A DNA stretch of 64,000 nt from Blastococcus capsensis (GCF_030165005.1 NZ_JASNNW010000004.1:62001-126000); one strand, 5' to 3'; shown: positions 55,193-63,704, counted from the first letter of the stretch. Numbers and translations: made by a program. The notes: generated by a model from the letters alone, not told the origin.

Positions 55193-55624
55193 ATGGCGGA
55201 CCAGTCCACCCAGTCGATCGTCGTCGAGGCGCCTGCGGCCGAGGTCATGGCGGTGATCGCTGATTTCCCCGCGTACCCGCAGTGGGTCGCCGCCGCCAAG
55301 AAGGTCGAGGTCATCGAGACCGGTGCGGACGGCCGCGCCCGCCGGGTGCACTTCGTGCTCGACGCCGGAGCCGTCAAGGACGACTACGTCCTCGAGTACA
55401 CCTGGGACGACGACCGCCGCGTCTCCTGGACCCTGGTCACCGGGCAGATGCAGAAGCGCCAGGAGGGCTCCTACACCCTGGTCGGGACCGGGGGGCGGAC
55501 CGAGGTGACCTACTCGATCACCATCGACCTCTCCATCCCGATGCTGGGGATGATCAAGCGCAAGGCGGAGAAGGTCATCCTGGACACCGCGCTCAAGGAG
55601 CTCAAGAAGCGCGTCGAGGCCTGA
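55193..55624 (+). CDS. SRPBCC (polyketide-cyclase/START-like) protein
   Basis: A 143-residue lipid-binding-fold protein with QSIVVEAPAAEVMAVIADF, YPQWVAAAKKVEV and a long C-terminal helix (KRKAEKVILDTALKELKKR). The mycobacterial counterpart is Rv2185c; the ligand is unknown. ATG 55193 follows TAGCCT (55180-55185) by 7 nt. It is the first gene of an overlapping four-gene operon through the ROK kinase. Confidence 0.9.
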   Translation: MADQSTQSIVVEAPAAEVMAVIADFPAYPQWVAAAKKVEVIETGADGRARRVHFVLDAGAVKDDYVLEYTWDDDRRVSWTLVTGQMQKRQEGSYTLVGTGGRTEVTYSITIDLSIPMLGMIKRKAEKVILDTALKELKKRVEA

Positions 55625-55629
55625 CCCGC

Positions 55630-56778
55630 GTGCGCACGCTGCTGGTCACCGGTCCCGGCGGTGCCGGGACGTCGACCGTGGCGGCGGCGGCCGCGGCCAG
55701 GTCCGCGCTCGAGGGACGCCGCACGGTGCTGCTCTCACGGCAGGACCTTGCGCTGCGCGGGCTCGACGCGGTGCCCAGGCTCCGTGCGCAGCGGGTGGGG
55801 GGCGGCCGCGCCGTCCAGGACCTGTGGGGGGCGCACGCCGACGCGCTGGGCGTTCTGCTGCCGCACCCGATCCTCCCGCCCGCCACCTCGGTGGTGCCCC
55901 TGCCGGGTGCCGACGCCCTCGCCCTGCTCGCTGCGCTCGGCACGGCCGATGCCGACGTGGTGGTGGTCGACGCCGGGCCGCTGCGCGACGGACTCGCGAT
56001 GGCCGCACTTCCCGGAGACCTCCGCTGGTGGCTCGGCCAAGCCCTGCCCCCCACCGTGCGGGCGCTGACGGCGGTCCGGACGGCGGCCGTGGCGGCCGGC
56101 GGCGCCCGGCGCGGCCCGCTCGACGCCGTGCTGGACGTCGTCCCCGCGGCCGAGCGACTGCTGGCCGCCGACCGGCTGGCCGACCCGGCCACGACGGCGG
56201 TATGGCTGACCGCCGATGCCCGCGAGGCCGCGGTTCCCGCGCTCCGGAGGGCGGCGTCCGTGCTGGCGCTGCACGGGCTCCGCCCGGCGGCACTGGTCAC
56301 CCGGGCGCTCCCCGCAGGCGGGACGGGGGAGTGGTGGATGCGCCGGGCCGCCGAGCAGGAGGCGGCGCTGGGCCGGCTCGCGGAGGTGGCTCCGCTGCAC
56401 GTCGTTCCCGAACTGCCCGGCACGCCGTCGGACGTGACCGACGCGGTGGCGCTCCTCGGCGGGCTGCACCTCCCCGAGCGCGGTGGGCCGCCGCCGGCCA
56501 CCCCGCAGCGGCAGCCGGGTGGGTGGCAGCTGACCGTGGCACTGCCCTTCGCCGACCGCACGGAGGTGGGCCTGACCCGGTGGGGCGACGACCTCGTGAT
56601 CGGCGTGGGGGAGGATCGGCGTTCGCTGCGCCTGGACTCGTTGCTGCGCCGGTGCGAGGTGACGGGGGGCCGGATGGTCTCGCCCGGGACAGCCGACGCG
56701 CGGCTGGAGATCAGCTTCCGCCCGGATCCGCAGCAGTGGCCCGCCGACCTCCTGGCGGCCGAGGGGAGGAACACATGA
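55630..56778 (+). CDS. ArsA-family protein with degenerate P-loop and HSP20-like C-terminal domain
   Basis: A 382-residue protein. The N-terminal region has the SIMIBI/ArsA layout, but the P-loop reads GPGGAGTST, lacking both the signature and the catalytic lysines of GKGGVGKT. The second half keeps the ArsA order: a LVTRALPAG strand after the helical domain, and VVPELPGTPSDV. The last ~75 residues form an ArsA_HSP20-like domain (LTVALPFADRTEVGLTRWGD). ATP hydrolysis is doubtful. The locus equivalent in mycobacteria is Rv2184c. GTG 55630 starts 5 nt after the SRPBCC stop; its TGA overlaps the next ATG. Confidence 0.82.
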   Translation: MRTLLVTGPGGAGTSTVAAAAAARSALEGRRTVLLSRQDLALRGLDAVPRLRAQRVGGGRAVQDLWGAHADALGVLLPHPILPPATSVVPLPGADALALLAALGTADADVVVVDAGPLRDGLAMAALPGDLRWWLGQALPPTVRALTAVRTAAVAAGGARRGPLDAVLDVVPAAERLLAADRLADPATTAVWLTADAREAAVPALRRAASVLALHGLRPAALVTRALPAGGTGEWWMRRAAEQEAALGRLAEVAPLHVVPELPGTPSDVTDAVALLGGLHLPERGGPPPATPQRQPGGWQLTVALPFADRTEVGLTRWGDDLVIGVGEDRRSLRLDSLLRRCEVTGGRMVSPGTADARLEISFRPDPQQWPADLLAAEGRNT

Positions 56779-57095
56779 CCACCGGTGCCGACTGGCTCGA
56801 CCAGGCCCGCCACCTGTTCGACGTCGTGCGCGCCGGCGCGGAGCCCCGCCCGGTGGCGGCCGAGGGGGACCACGGCGGCGACTGCCGCTGGTGCCCGGTC
56901 TGCCAGACGGCGGCGGTGCTGCGGGGCGAGCGCCCGGAGGTGACCGCGGCGCTGGCCGACGTCCTCGCGACGACGGCGGCCGCGCTGCGGACCTTCGCGG
57001 AGGGCCACGACGCGGCGCCCCCGGCCGATCCGGCGCCGGCGGAGGACGACGGGCCCGAGGAGCAGCCGGGCGTCCAGCGGATCGACATCGCGTGA
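56775..57095 (+). CDS. Small protein with a CxxCxxC-type cysteine motif
   Basis: A 106-residue protein: a helical start (MTTGADWLDQARHLFDVV), then GGDCRWCPVCQTAAVLRGE with three or four Cys that could bind zinc, a helix rich in Ala/Thr, and an acidic Pro-rich tail. It overlaps the ArsA-like stop (ATGA) and the ROK start (GTGA), so it is tightly coupled to both. Such proteins follow ArsA-like genes in several actinobacteria; function unknown. Confidence 0.8.
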   Translation: MTTGADWLDQARHLFDVVRAGAEPRPVAAEGDHGGDCRWCPVCQTAAVLRGERPEVTAALADVLATTAAALRTFAEGHDAAPPADPAPAEDDGPEEQPGVQRIDIA

Positions 57096-58081
57096 CCGAG
57101 CCGGATGTGACGGCGCTGCCGGCGCTCGGCATCGACATCGGCGGCACCAAGGTCGCGGGCGGGCTGGTCGCACCGGACGGCACCATCCTGGCCACCGCCC
57201 GCCGCGCCACGCCGGGCGCATCGGTGAGCGAGACCGAGGATGCCATCGCCGCCGTCGTCGATGAGCTGGCGAACGGGTATCCGGGAGAGCTGGTCGGGGT
57301 CGGCGTCGGCGCCGCCGGCTGGTTCGACCGCACCGGCGACACCGTGCTGTTCAGCCCGCACCTGGCCTGGCGGAACTCCACGCTGCGCAAGGACCTCGGC
57401 GCGCGGCTGCAGCGCCCGCTCTGGGTGGGGAACGACGCCGACGCCGCGGCCTGGGCGGAGTACCGCTACGGCGCCGCGCAGGGCGCCGATCTCGCCCTGA
57501 TGGTCACGTTGGGCACGGGCATCGGGGGCGGCATCGTCCTCGACGGGCGCCTGCGCCGCGGCTCGCACGGCGTCGCGGGGGAGTGGGGGCACATGCGCGT
57601 GGTCCCCGACGGCCGGCTGTGCGCCTGCGGCAACCGCGGCTGCTGGGAGCAGTACGCCAGCGGGACCGCTCTGGGGCAGACGGCGCGCGAGGTGGCCCGC
57701 ACGTCACCGGCCGCGGCGGCGCTGCTGCTGGAGCGGGTGGACTGCGAACCGGACCGGCTCACCGGAGAGCACGTGGCCCGCGCCGCCTACGACGGCGACC
57801 CGCTGGCGCTGGAACTGGTCACCGAGGTGGGCTACTGGCTCGGGCAGGGGATCGCCGACCTCGCCGCCGTGCTCGACCCCGAGGTCGTCGTGATCGGCGG
57901 TGGGGTGAGCGTGCTGGGCGAGATGGTGCTGCGCCCGGCCCGTGAGCGGCTGGAGCGCGCGCTCCCCGGCCGCGGATTCCGCCCCGGGCCGCGAGTGGTC
58001 GCCGCGGCGCTGGGTGCGCAGGCCGGGATCGTCGGCTCGGCCGACCTGGTGCGGAAGGCAGTCGCCGAGGGGGAGGCATAG
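57092..58081 (+). CDS. glk: ROK family glucokinase
   Basis: A 329-residue sugar kinase. The phosphate motif is LGIDIGGTKVAGGLV, the glucose-binding and catalytic region contains GNDADAAAWAEY and TLGTGIGGGIV, and the ROK zinc motif is CACGNRGCWEQ with the preceding GEWGHMRV His. Substrate glucose is inferred from similarity to actinobacterial ROK glucokinases. GTG 57092 overlaps the upstream stop. Last gene of the operon. Confidence 0.92.
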   Translation: MTEPDVTALPALGIDIGGTKVAGGLVAPDGTILATARRATPGASVSETEDAIAAVVDELANGYPGELVGVGVGAAGWFDRTGDTVLFSPHLAWRNSTLRKDLGARLQRPLWVGNDADAAAWAEYRYGAAQGADLALMVTLGTGIGGGIVLDGRLRRGSHGVAGEWGHMRVVPDGRLCACGNRGCWEQYASGTALGQTAREVARTSPAAAALLLERVDCEPDRLTGEHVARAAYDGDPLALELVTEVGYWLGQGIADLAAVLDPEVVVIGGGVSVLGEMVLRPARERLERALPGRGFRPGPRVVAAALGAQAGIVGSADLVRKAVAEGEA

Positions 58082-58354
58082 TCAGTACTGCGGCCACCAA
58101 TGTTCGCCCTGCCGATGCAGCGGGCGGTGGCTGGGTGTCCCTGAGCGACCCACTATGAGACACCGCTGGCTAGGAAGACGTCGGATAGCGCCGCCGGACC
58201 GGGCGCGACCGGACGGCTATCGCTTCCTGCCAGGCTGTATCACTCGATCTCGTGAGGACCGATGACTCTGCGAGGCAGTTTTGTCGGTGGGAGGCTGTAG
58301 ACAACCGGTGTGCGTAAGTCGCGCAACGCTGTGGAGAACGTGTGGGAGGTCCAG
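58082..58354. other. Upstream region of the two-gene cassette
   Basis: 272 bases with lower G+C than the backbone and no supported gene. A TTGTC...GACAA inverted pair (58279-58305) sits about 50 nt before the first cassette start and could be an operator. No clear terminator follows glk and no attachment-site repeat was found by eye. Confidence 0.35.
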
Positions 58355-58534
58355 ATGTCGCCAGTCGTCACGGTGACGCGCGCTGAGCTTGAGGACCGCC
58401 GCCGCGCGCTCCTGGGTGAACTGGGGTTGTCCCTCGAGGAGTTCGAGGCCCTGGCGGACACCCGCACGCTGACCGGCCACGAGTTCGATGTGAAGGAAGA
58501 GCTGGACGAGATCGCTTTCCTGCTAGGTGAGTAG
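58355..58534 (+). CDS. Small acidic helical protein, first gene of a two-gene cassette
   Basis: A 59-residue acidic protein, mostly helix: VVTVTRAELEDRRRALLGEL, GLSLEEFEALADT, then TGHEFDVKEELDEIAFLLGE. Similar short proteins with the pattern 'TRxELExRRxxLLxxLGxxxEEL...EELDEIxFLLGE' occur before larger genes of unknown function in other actinobacteria (recollection, not checked). Size, charge and an 8-nt overlap with the next gene resemble an antitoxin, but no DNA-binding motif is evident. ATG 58355 follows GGGAGGT. Codon use is less G/C-rich than in neighbours, suggesting transfer. Confidence 0.65.
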   Translation: MSPVVTVTRAELEDRRRALLGELGLSLEEFEALADTRTLTGHEFDVKEELDEIAFLLGE

Positions 58535-59249
58535 AGCCGGCGAGCCGGCGGACTCACTTGAGGCGGCGTCGGCCAAGTTCGCGACGGCGATCCAGGACAC
58601 CCTTGACGGGGTGCTTCCGGGTGAGCGCGAGATCATCTCACGCCGAGCGCCGGACCTCGAGCGTTACGTCGTAGGGCCTCAGGGCCGAGAAGGGATCCCT
58701 CTTCTCGTCGGTGCCGAGCCGCTCGCCACGTTGAGTCTGTCGATGTACCTCAGCCTGGACAGAAGCGGCACCTTTTTGAAGACAGTGCGATCAGACATGG
58801 CTGTGAAGTCCACACTTGATCGCACGCCGCTGATCAGGCTCGACTACCGCGCTGATATGGGGAGGGCGCCCACCTCGCACTGGCAGGTTCACGCTGAGCG
58901 AGGTGCCTTCTCGCATCTGCTCGCCCGTGCGCATGCGGTCGACCCCGCCCGGGTCAGGAAGCCGCACGATCTATCGTCCCTGCACATTCCTGTGGGAGGC
59001 GAGCGGTTCCGTCCCTGCCTAGAGGACTTGTTGCAGTTCCTCGTCCAGGAGTGCGGCGTGGACAGCAAAGACGGCTGGCTCGATGTAGTGGAGCGCGGAC
59101 GCAAGCTTTGGCGCCATCGCCAGCTCAGGGCCACCATTCGCGATGCGCAGGAGGAGACCGCAGACGTCCTCCGGGGTCTCGGATGGTCCGTCGAAGCCAC
59201 GCCCAACGTGCAGTCGGACGAGTACACCCCGACGTTCGTCCGGTGGTAA
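58527..59249 (+). CDS. Uncharacterised protein, second gene of the two-gene cassette
   Basis: A 240-residue soluble protein with no recognised domain. Visible blocks: a helical start (EAASAKFATAIQDTLDGVLP), a beta-rich middle (LATLSLSMYLSLDRSGTFLK), PLIRLDYRADM, then HWQVHAERGAFSHLLARAH, and the most conserved-looking part LHIPVGGERFRPCLEDLLQF with nearby Cys and His. The C-terminus is helical and basic. I recall related actinobacterial proteins paired with the same small upstream partner, all without function. GTG 58527 overlaps the previous stop by 8 nt. Possible effector of a toxin-antitoxin or defence pair; this is a hypothesis. Confidence 0.65.
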   Translation: MSRAGEPADSLEAASAKFATAIQDTLDGVLPGEREIISRRAPDLERYVVGPQGREGIPLLVGAEPLATLSLSMYLSLDRSGTFLKTVRSDMAVKSTLDRTPLIRLDYRADMGRAPTSHWQVHAERGAFSHLLARAHAVDPARVRKPHDLSSLHIPVGGERFRPCLEDLLQFLVQECGVDSKDGWLDVVERGRKLWRHRQLRATIRDAQEETADVLRGLGWSVEATPNVQSDEYTPTFVRW

Positions 59250-59365
59250 CGCGACTGGCAGTCTGCGCGCCGCGAGGCATGCCGGTCACGTGCGAGGAGA
59301 GCCTCGACTCGTGTTGCCCTTGAGCACCATCATGTCCTTCACGGCGAACGTCTCTGGACGCGGCA

Positions 59366-60616
59366 CTACTCCTCCTGAGCCAGCTCGCGGGCCAGCTGCT
59401 CCAGGAACAGGCCGATGTCGGTGACGATGCCCATCGCCTGGGCGCTGCCCCGGTCGGCCAGCTTGGTCACCGTGGCGGGGTTGATGTCCACGCACACCAG
59501 CGGGATGGACGCCGGCAGCAGGTTCCCGGTCGCGATGGAGTGCAGCATGGTGGCGACCATGATCGCGAACCCGACGTCGTGCAGCTGGGCCCGCATCGCG
59601 CGCTGACCCTCGATGACGTCGGTGTGCACGTCGGGCAGCGGGCCGTCGTCGCGCACGGAGCCCACCAGCACGAACGGCTTGTCCGCCTCGACCATGGCGT
59701 GCATGACGCCGCCGGTGAGGACGCCGGAGTCGACGGCCGCCCGGATGGAGCCCGCCGCCCGGATGGTGTTGATCGCCCGGATGTGGTGCTCGTGGCCGTG
59801 CGGCACTCCCGATCCCTTCGCCAGGTCCACGCCCAGCGAGGTGCCGAACAACGCCGACTCGATGTCGTGGGTGGCCAGGGCGTTCCCGGCGAACAGGACG
59901 TCGACGTAGCCGGCGCGGACCAGGCGCACCATGGCGGGGGAGGCGCCGGTGTGCACCACCGCCGGGCCGCCGACCCACAGCACCCGCTTGCCGGCGGCCT
60001 TCACCTCGCGCATCCGCTCGGCGATCTGCCGGACCAGAAGAGCCTGGGGTTTCTCGCTGGACACCGCCGAGGACATGAAGCCGAAGTCGTCCTCGTCGCC
60101 CCGCGGCGGCGCCGGTGGCAGCTCGACCCGGACCCCGGCCGCACCGCACACCACGGCGTCGCCGGCGCGGACGTCGCTGACCGGGACCGTGCGCACGACG
60201 GCTCCCCCGCCCGCCTCGCCGGCCTCCTCGGTGACCACCAGGCCGCAGTCCATCTCGGGGTTGCCCACCCGCAGCCACTCCCGGTCGAACCGGACGAGGG
60301 TGTCCAGGTTCGTCGTGGAGTAGAAGTCGTCGGGGAAGACGCCGTCCGCCGGGGCCGGCCGGGTGGTGGCGTTGCCCGGATCGACGGGATTCGCACCGTG
60401 CACCTGGACGCGCATCAGGATGCGGTCCAGTCGCTCCGCTGCGTCGGCGCGGATCTCGATCCGCGCCGTCGACGCGTCCTCGTGCTCCCGCCCGAGGTCC
60501 AGGCTGGTGATCCGGTAGTCGCCGCCGTACTCCAGCACGTCGTCGAGCACCCGGGCCAGGATCCCGGTGTCCATGAGGTGGCCGGTCAGCGCGACCGTGG
60601 CGGTGTGCGGGCTCAC
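59366..60616 (-). CDS. TIGR00300 family protein (LOR/SDH-domain, archaeal-type ornithine cyclodeaminase-like)
   Basis: A 416-residue protein: N-terminal LOR/SDH region (GHLMDTGILARVLDDVLEYG, VHGANPVDPGNA) and a C-terminal nucleotide-binding domain (VLWVGGPAVVHTGASPAMV, FAGNALATHDIESALFGTSL, VCVDINPATVTKLADRGS). The family includes the C-terminal part of cyanobacterial arginine-degrading enzymes and archaeal ornithine cyclodeaminases; activity here is inferred only. GTG 60616 starts 7 nt after TAGCGT (60629-60624), so the longer ATG start is rejected. Confidence 0.88.
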   Translation of the reverse strand: MSPHTATVALTGHLMDTGILARVLDDVLEYGGDYRITSLDLGREHEDASTARIEIRADAAERLDRILMRVQVHGANPVDPGNATTRPAPADGVFPDDFYSTTNLDTLVRFDREWLRVGNPEMDCGLVVTEEAGEAGGGAVVRTVPVSDVRAGDAVVCGAAGVRVELPPAPPRGDEDDFGFMSSAVSSEKPQALLVRQIAERMREVKAAGKRVLWVGGPAVVHTGASPAMVRLVRAGYVDVLFAGNALATHDIESALFGTSLGVDLAKGSGVPHGHEHHIRAINTIRAAGSIRAAVDSGVLTGGVMHAMVEADKPFVLVGSVRDDGPLPDVHTDVIEGQRAMRAQLHDVGFAIMVATMLHSIATGNLLPASIPLVCVDINPATVTKLADRGSAQAMGIVTDIGLFLEQLARELAQEE

Positions 60617-60696
60617 CAGCCGCACGCTAGTGGAAGGAGGCCGTCCATCCCGCCCGTCGCGCGCTGGAGACGGTGCCGGCCCCCGTTCACGAGTCC

Positions 60697-61380
60697 CTAG
60701 ACGACGGCGCCGTCGTCCCCGTCATCGGCCGACCGGTCGCCCATGCGCGACACGAGCAGGGCGACGCCACCGGCGATGACGACCACGCCGAGCACGAGGC
60801 CCGTGTCGGCCGACAGCCCCAGCACGCTCGGGGCCCCGACCAGCAGGATGCCCGCGACGACGAGCAGCACGGCGTAGAGAGCGGCGGGCGCGGGGACCGG
60901 GAGCGGCGGGGGCGGCGGGGGCTCGTAGTGCTCGTCGGGCCGGTCGAGGATCGGGATCTCGTGCGGCGCGGGCGGAGGGGTGTCGACCGGTGTGCCCGCG
61001 CCGGGCCCGGGACCGTGCTCGGCCTCGAATGCCGCGACGATCCGCCGCCACTCGGCGTCCTCGTCGACCGCGGGACGGCCGGCCTGGCGCACGACGCGTG
61101 GCTCGACGGGGTGCTCGTCGGCGTACTGGTCGACCAGCCCGCGCGCTTCGGCCCGGCGGGCCCGGTCGACGAACAGCCGGTCCGACGGCGGGCTGGGCAG
61201 GAACACCGACCGCGTGTAGGGCGCGACGTCGGCGGACGGCTCCAGGTAGGCGGCGATCCCGGCGGCCTCGAGGACGTCGAGCAGGTGCTCACCCACGCGC
61301 GGGTCCACGTCCCGCACCGGGCTCCACAGCGTCGCCCGGAGCCCGTTGTCACGGCGGCCGCGGCCGCTGCCGCCGGTCAT
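60697..61380 (-). CDS. DUF308-like protein with two C-terminal membrane helices
   Basis: A 227-residue protein. Residues ~10-100 form a soluble domain with VGEHLLDVLEAAGIAAYLEP and SDRLFVDRARRAEARGLVDQ, as in actinobacterial proteins of this locus. An acidic and Pro-rich linker (PPPPPPLPVPAP) precedes two membrane helices. Its ATG overlaps the esterase stop (61377-61380), so the pair is an operon transcribed away from plsC. Function unknown. Confidence 0.8.
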   Translation of the reverse strand: MTGGSGRGRRDNGLRATLWSPVRDVDPRVGEHLLDVLEAAGIAAYLEPSADVAPYTRSVFLPSPPSDRLFVDRARRAEARGLVDQYADEHPVEPRVVRQAGRPAVDEDAEWRRIVAAFEAEHGPGPGAGTPVDTPPPAPHEIPILDRPDEHYEPPPPPPLPVPAPAALYAVLLVVAGILLVGAPSVLGLSADTGLVLGVVVIAGGVALLVSRMGDRSADDGDDGAVV

Positions 61381-62195
61381 CGGCGGTCCGCCGACGACGC
61401 GTCGGGCTCACCGGCCGGGACGCGCTCCCGGATCCACTCCGCGGACCGGGCGAAGACCAGCGGGGCGTCGTTGTCGAGGGTGGCCACGTGGTAGCTGTTC
61501 TCGAGCAGGACCCCGGTGGTGTCCGCGCTACCCACGCCGGCGAGCAGGATGGTGCTGTTGACCTGCTCCACCACGTGGTCCTCCGCGCTGTGGAAGACGA
61601 TCACGGGTGCGGTGACCCGGCCCAGGTCCGCCCGCGTCGCGGCCCAGAGGCCGCGGAGCTGCATCATCGCCCGGGTGGGCAGTCTGTGGTAGGCGAGCTC
61701 GGTGACGCCGGGCTTCTTGATGTCGCTGGCGACCGGCGTCCAGCTGGGGGTGAGTCGGGCCAGCAGGGGCAGCAGCTTGGCGTCCAGCCGCTGGGTCAGC
61801 AGTGCCGGGTTCACCAGCAGCAGGCCGGCGACGTCGTCGGGCCGTACCTCCGCCAGCCGGGTGGCGAGCGTGCCACCCATCGACAGGCCTGCCACGAACA
61901 CGCGGTCGCAGACGGCGGCGAGCTCGTCGAAGGCGCCTTCGACGGTCGCCGTCCACTGGTCGTGGGTGCTGGTGTTGCAGTCCTGCCAGCGGGTGCCGTG
62001 GCCGGGCAGCAACGGGCACCGCACCGCGAAGCCCTCGGCGGCCAGGGCCTCGCCCCAGGGCCGCATGCTCATCGGCGTCCCGGTGAACCCGTGCACCAGC
62101 AGAACCCCGGTGCGGCCCTCGGGCCCGGGCCCCGCCGGGAAGGAGAACGGCTCGCCACCGGCCATGACTCCGGCGGCAGGGGGCGGTCCGGGCAC
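61377..62195 (-). CDS. Alpha/beta hydrolase, carboxylesterase or monoacylglycerol-lipase type
   Basis: A 272-residue hydrolase. Oxyanion region VLLVHGFTGTPMSM, nucleophile elbow GLSMGG, acid in HSAEDHVV and catalytic His in NSYHVATLDND make a complete triad. It resembles the Est30-type esterase family that accompanies plsC in actinobacteria, suggesting lipid turnover. GTG 62195 follows GAGGAGG and is preferred to ATG 62165. Confidence 0.9.
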   Translation of the reverse strand: MPGPPPAAGVMAGGEPFSFPAGPGPEGRTGVLLVHGFTGTPMSMRPWGEALAAEGFAVRCPLLPGHGTRWQDCNTSTHDQWTATVEGAFDELAAVCDRVFVAGLSMGGTLATRLAEVRPDDVAGLLLVNPALLTQRLDAKLLPLLARLTPSWTPVASDIKKPGVTELAYHRLPTRAMMQLRGLWAATRADLGRVTAPVIVFHSAEDHVVEQVNSTILLAGVGSADTTGVLLENSYHVATLDNDAPLVFARSAEWIRERVPAGEPDASSADRR

Positions 62196-62256
62196 GTGGT
62201 CCTCCTCGGGTCCGGCGGGCCACGCCGGTGTCAGCTAGCTCACGGTGGTGACCCGA

Positions 62257-62286
62257 TTGTGATTCGGGCCCCAGGATCCCTAGTCT
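62257..62286 (+). promoter_or_regulatory. plsC promoter
   Basis: TTGTGA (62257-62262), an 18-nt spacer and TAGTCT (62281-62286). The transcript would start near 62293, with a short leader holding GAGGGAGG. Confidence 0.55.
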
Positions 62287-62305
62287 GGCAGTCCCCGAGG
62301 GAGGC

Positions 62306-63067
62306 GTGTTGTTCTACTGGTTCCTCAAGTTCGTCGCGATCGGCCCCCCGGCGCGGGTCGTGTTCCGCCCGAAGGCGGAGGGAGTCGAGAACGTGCCCGC
62401 GACGGGCGCCGCGATCCTGGCGAGCAACCACCTGTCCGCGGCCGACTGGATCTTCGTGCCGCTGCAGCTCAAGCGGCGCGTCACGTTCCTGGCGAAAGCG
62501 GAGTACTTCACCGGCACGGGCGTGAAGGGCTTCCTGCAGCGGGCGTTCTTCACCGGTGCCGGCCAGGTCCCGATCGACCGGTCCAGCGCCTCGGCCGCCG
62601 AGGACGCCATCCAGACCGGCCTGCGCATCCTCCGGGACGGCAAGCTCCTCGGCATCTACCCCGAGGGCACCCGTTCGCCCGACGGCCGGCTGTACCGCGG
62701 CAAGATGGGCGTCGCCCGCATGGCGCTGGAGACCGGCGTGCCGGTCGTCCCGGTGGCGATGGTCTACAGCTCCCGGGCGCTGCCGTTCGGCAAGAAGATC
62801 ACCCGGGTGCGGATCCGGGTCGGCAAGCCGCTGGACTTCAGCCGCTACGAGGGCCTGGCCGGCGACCGGTTCGTCGAGCGATCGGTCACCGACGAGATCA
62901 TGTACGAGATCATGACGCTGTCGGGCCAGGAGTACGTCGACGTCTACGGCGCGACCGTGAAGAAGTCGATGGACGCCACCGGTGCCAGCGCGAACGAGGT
63001 CATCGCCGGCCTCCAGCCGCCGGCCGGGGAGGCCGCCGACCGCGCGCCCACCACGCTCGCCGGCTGA
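62306..63067 (+). CDS. plsC: 1-acyl-sn-glycerol-3-phosphate acyltransferase
   Basis: A 253-residue acyltransferase of phospholipid synthesis. The catalytic NHxxxxD motif is SNHLSAADWIF, and the acyl-acceptor motif is YPEGTRSPDGRLYRGK. One hydrophobic N-terminal segment anchors it. The mycobacterial counterpart is Rv2182c. The start is uncertain: GTG 62306 lies only 1 nt from GAGGGAGG, so TTG 62309 (4-nt spacer) may be used; both give nearly the same protein. Confidence 0.93.
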   Translation: MLFYWFLKFVAIGPPARVVFRPKAEGVENVPATGAAILASNHLSAADWIFVPLQLKRRVTFLAKAEYFTGTGVKGFLQRAFFTGAGQVPIDRSSASAAEDAIQTGLRILRDGKLLGIYPEGTRSPDGRLYRGKMGVARMALETGVPVVPVAMVYSSRALPFGKKITRVRIRVGKPLDFSRYEGLAGDRFVERSVTDEIMYEIMTLSGQEYVDVYGATVKKSMDATGASANEVIAGLQPPAGEAADRAPTTLAG

Positions 63068-63074
63068 CGCCCGC

Positions 63075-63100
63075 AGGGACTTCCTGCGCAGGAAGTCCCT
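63075..63100. terminator. Palindromic terminator between plsC and the TetR gene
   Basis: AGGGACTTCCTG and its exact complement around a CG centre (26-bp palindrome), 7 nt after plsC and directly at the TetR stop. Confidence 0.7.
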
Positions 63101-63688
63101 TCAGCGCGTGACGAGCCGGTCGAGGACGTCCCGCAGCAGCTCCAGCAGCTCCGGGCGGCTCATCGCCGGTTCGAGGACCCACTGGGCCACCAGGTCCTCG
63201 GTGAAGGCGAACCAGGCCAGCACCAGCTGCCGCCGCAGCGCGTCGTCGGGGAGTTCCAGCGCGGTCAGTGCGACGTCCACCAGCCGGCCGCGGGTCTCCT
63301 CGTAGACGTCCGACACCCACGGGTCGCCGCCGCCGGCGCCGCGCACGAAGGCCAGGTGGCTCTCCCGGAACGTCTCCACCCAGCCGACGTAGCGGTCGAG
63401 CATCCCGGTGACCTGCTCCCCCGACGGCGTCTCGGGCTCGGGGAGGATGTGGGTCATCAGCAGATCGGCGGCGGCGCGGGTGACCGCGGTGTAGTACTCG
63501 CGCTTGGTCGCGAAGTAGTGGAACAGCAGGCTGCGGCTGATGCCGGCCCGGCGGGCCACCTCGTCGATGGTCAGCTCCTGCACCGGTGTGGTGGGCAGCA
63601 GCTCGAGCCCGATCTGCACCAGCTGCGCGCGCCGGTCGCCGGCAGAGCGGCGCAGGCGTCGATGGTCGGGGCGGGACGAGGCCGTCAT
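63101..63688 (-). CDS. TetR family transcriptional regulator
   Basis: A 195-residue regulator. The DNA-binding part has LTIDEVARRAGISRSLLFHYFATKREYYTAV (about 37-67), a classic TetR helix-turn-helix. The C-terminal ligand domain is close to actinobacterial TetR_C groups acting on lipid or fatty-acid genes. ATG 63688 is set by the usual short arm before the first helix; no strong ribosome site is visible, consistent with coupling to the hydrolase 16 nt upstream, which may be its target. Confidence 0.9.
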   Translation of the reverse strand: MTASSRPDHRRLRRSAGDRRAQLVQIGLELLPTTPVQELTIDEVARRAGISRSLLFHYFATKREYYTAVTRAAADLLMTHILPEPETPSGEQVTGMLDRYVGWVETFRESHLAFVRGAGGGDPWVSDVYEETRGRLVDVALTALELPDDALRRQLVLAWFAFTEDLVAQWVLEPAMSRPELLELLRDVLDRLVTR

Positions 63689-63704
63689 GGGCGGGCGCGG
63701 GGCC

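Noticed and set aside
59286-59366. 26-codon minus-strand ORF (MPRPETFAVKDMMVLKGN...) starting in the TIGR00300 stop as TAGTG
   Set aside because: The start lies next to GAGGAG and the composition is protein-like, but there is no homologue or further support at this length; it may be an insertion scar at the cassette edge.
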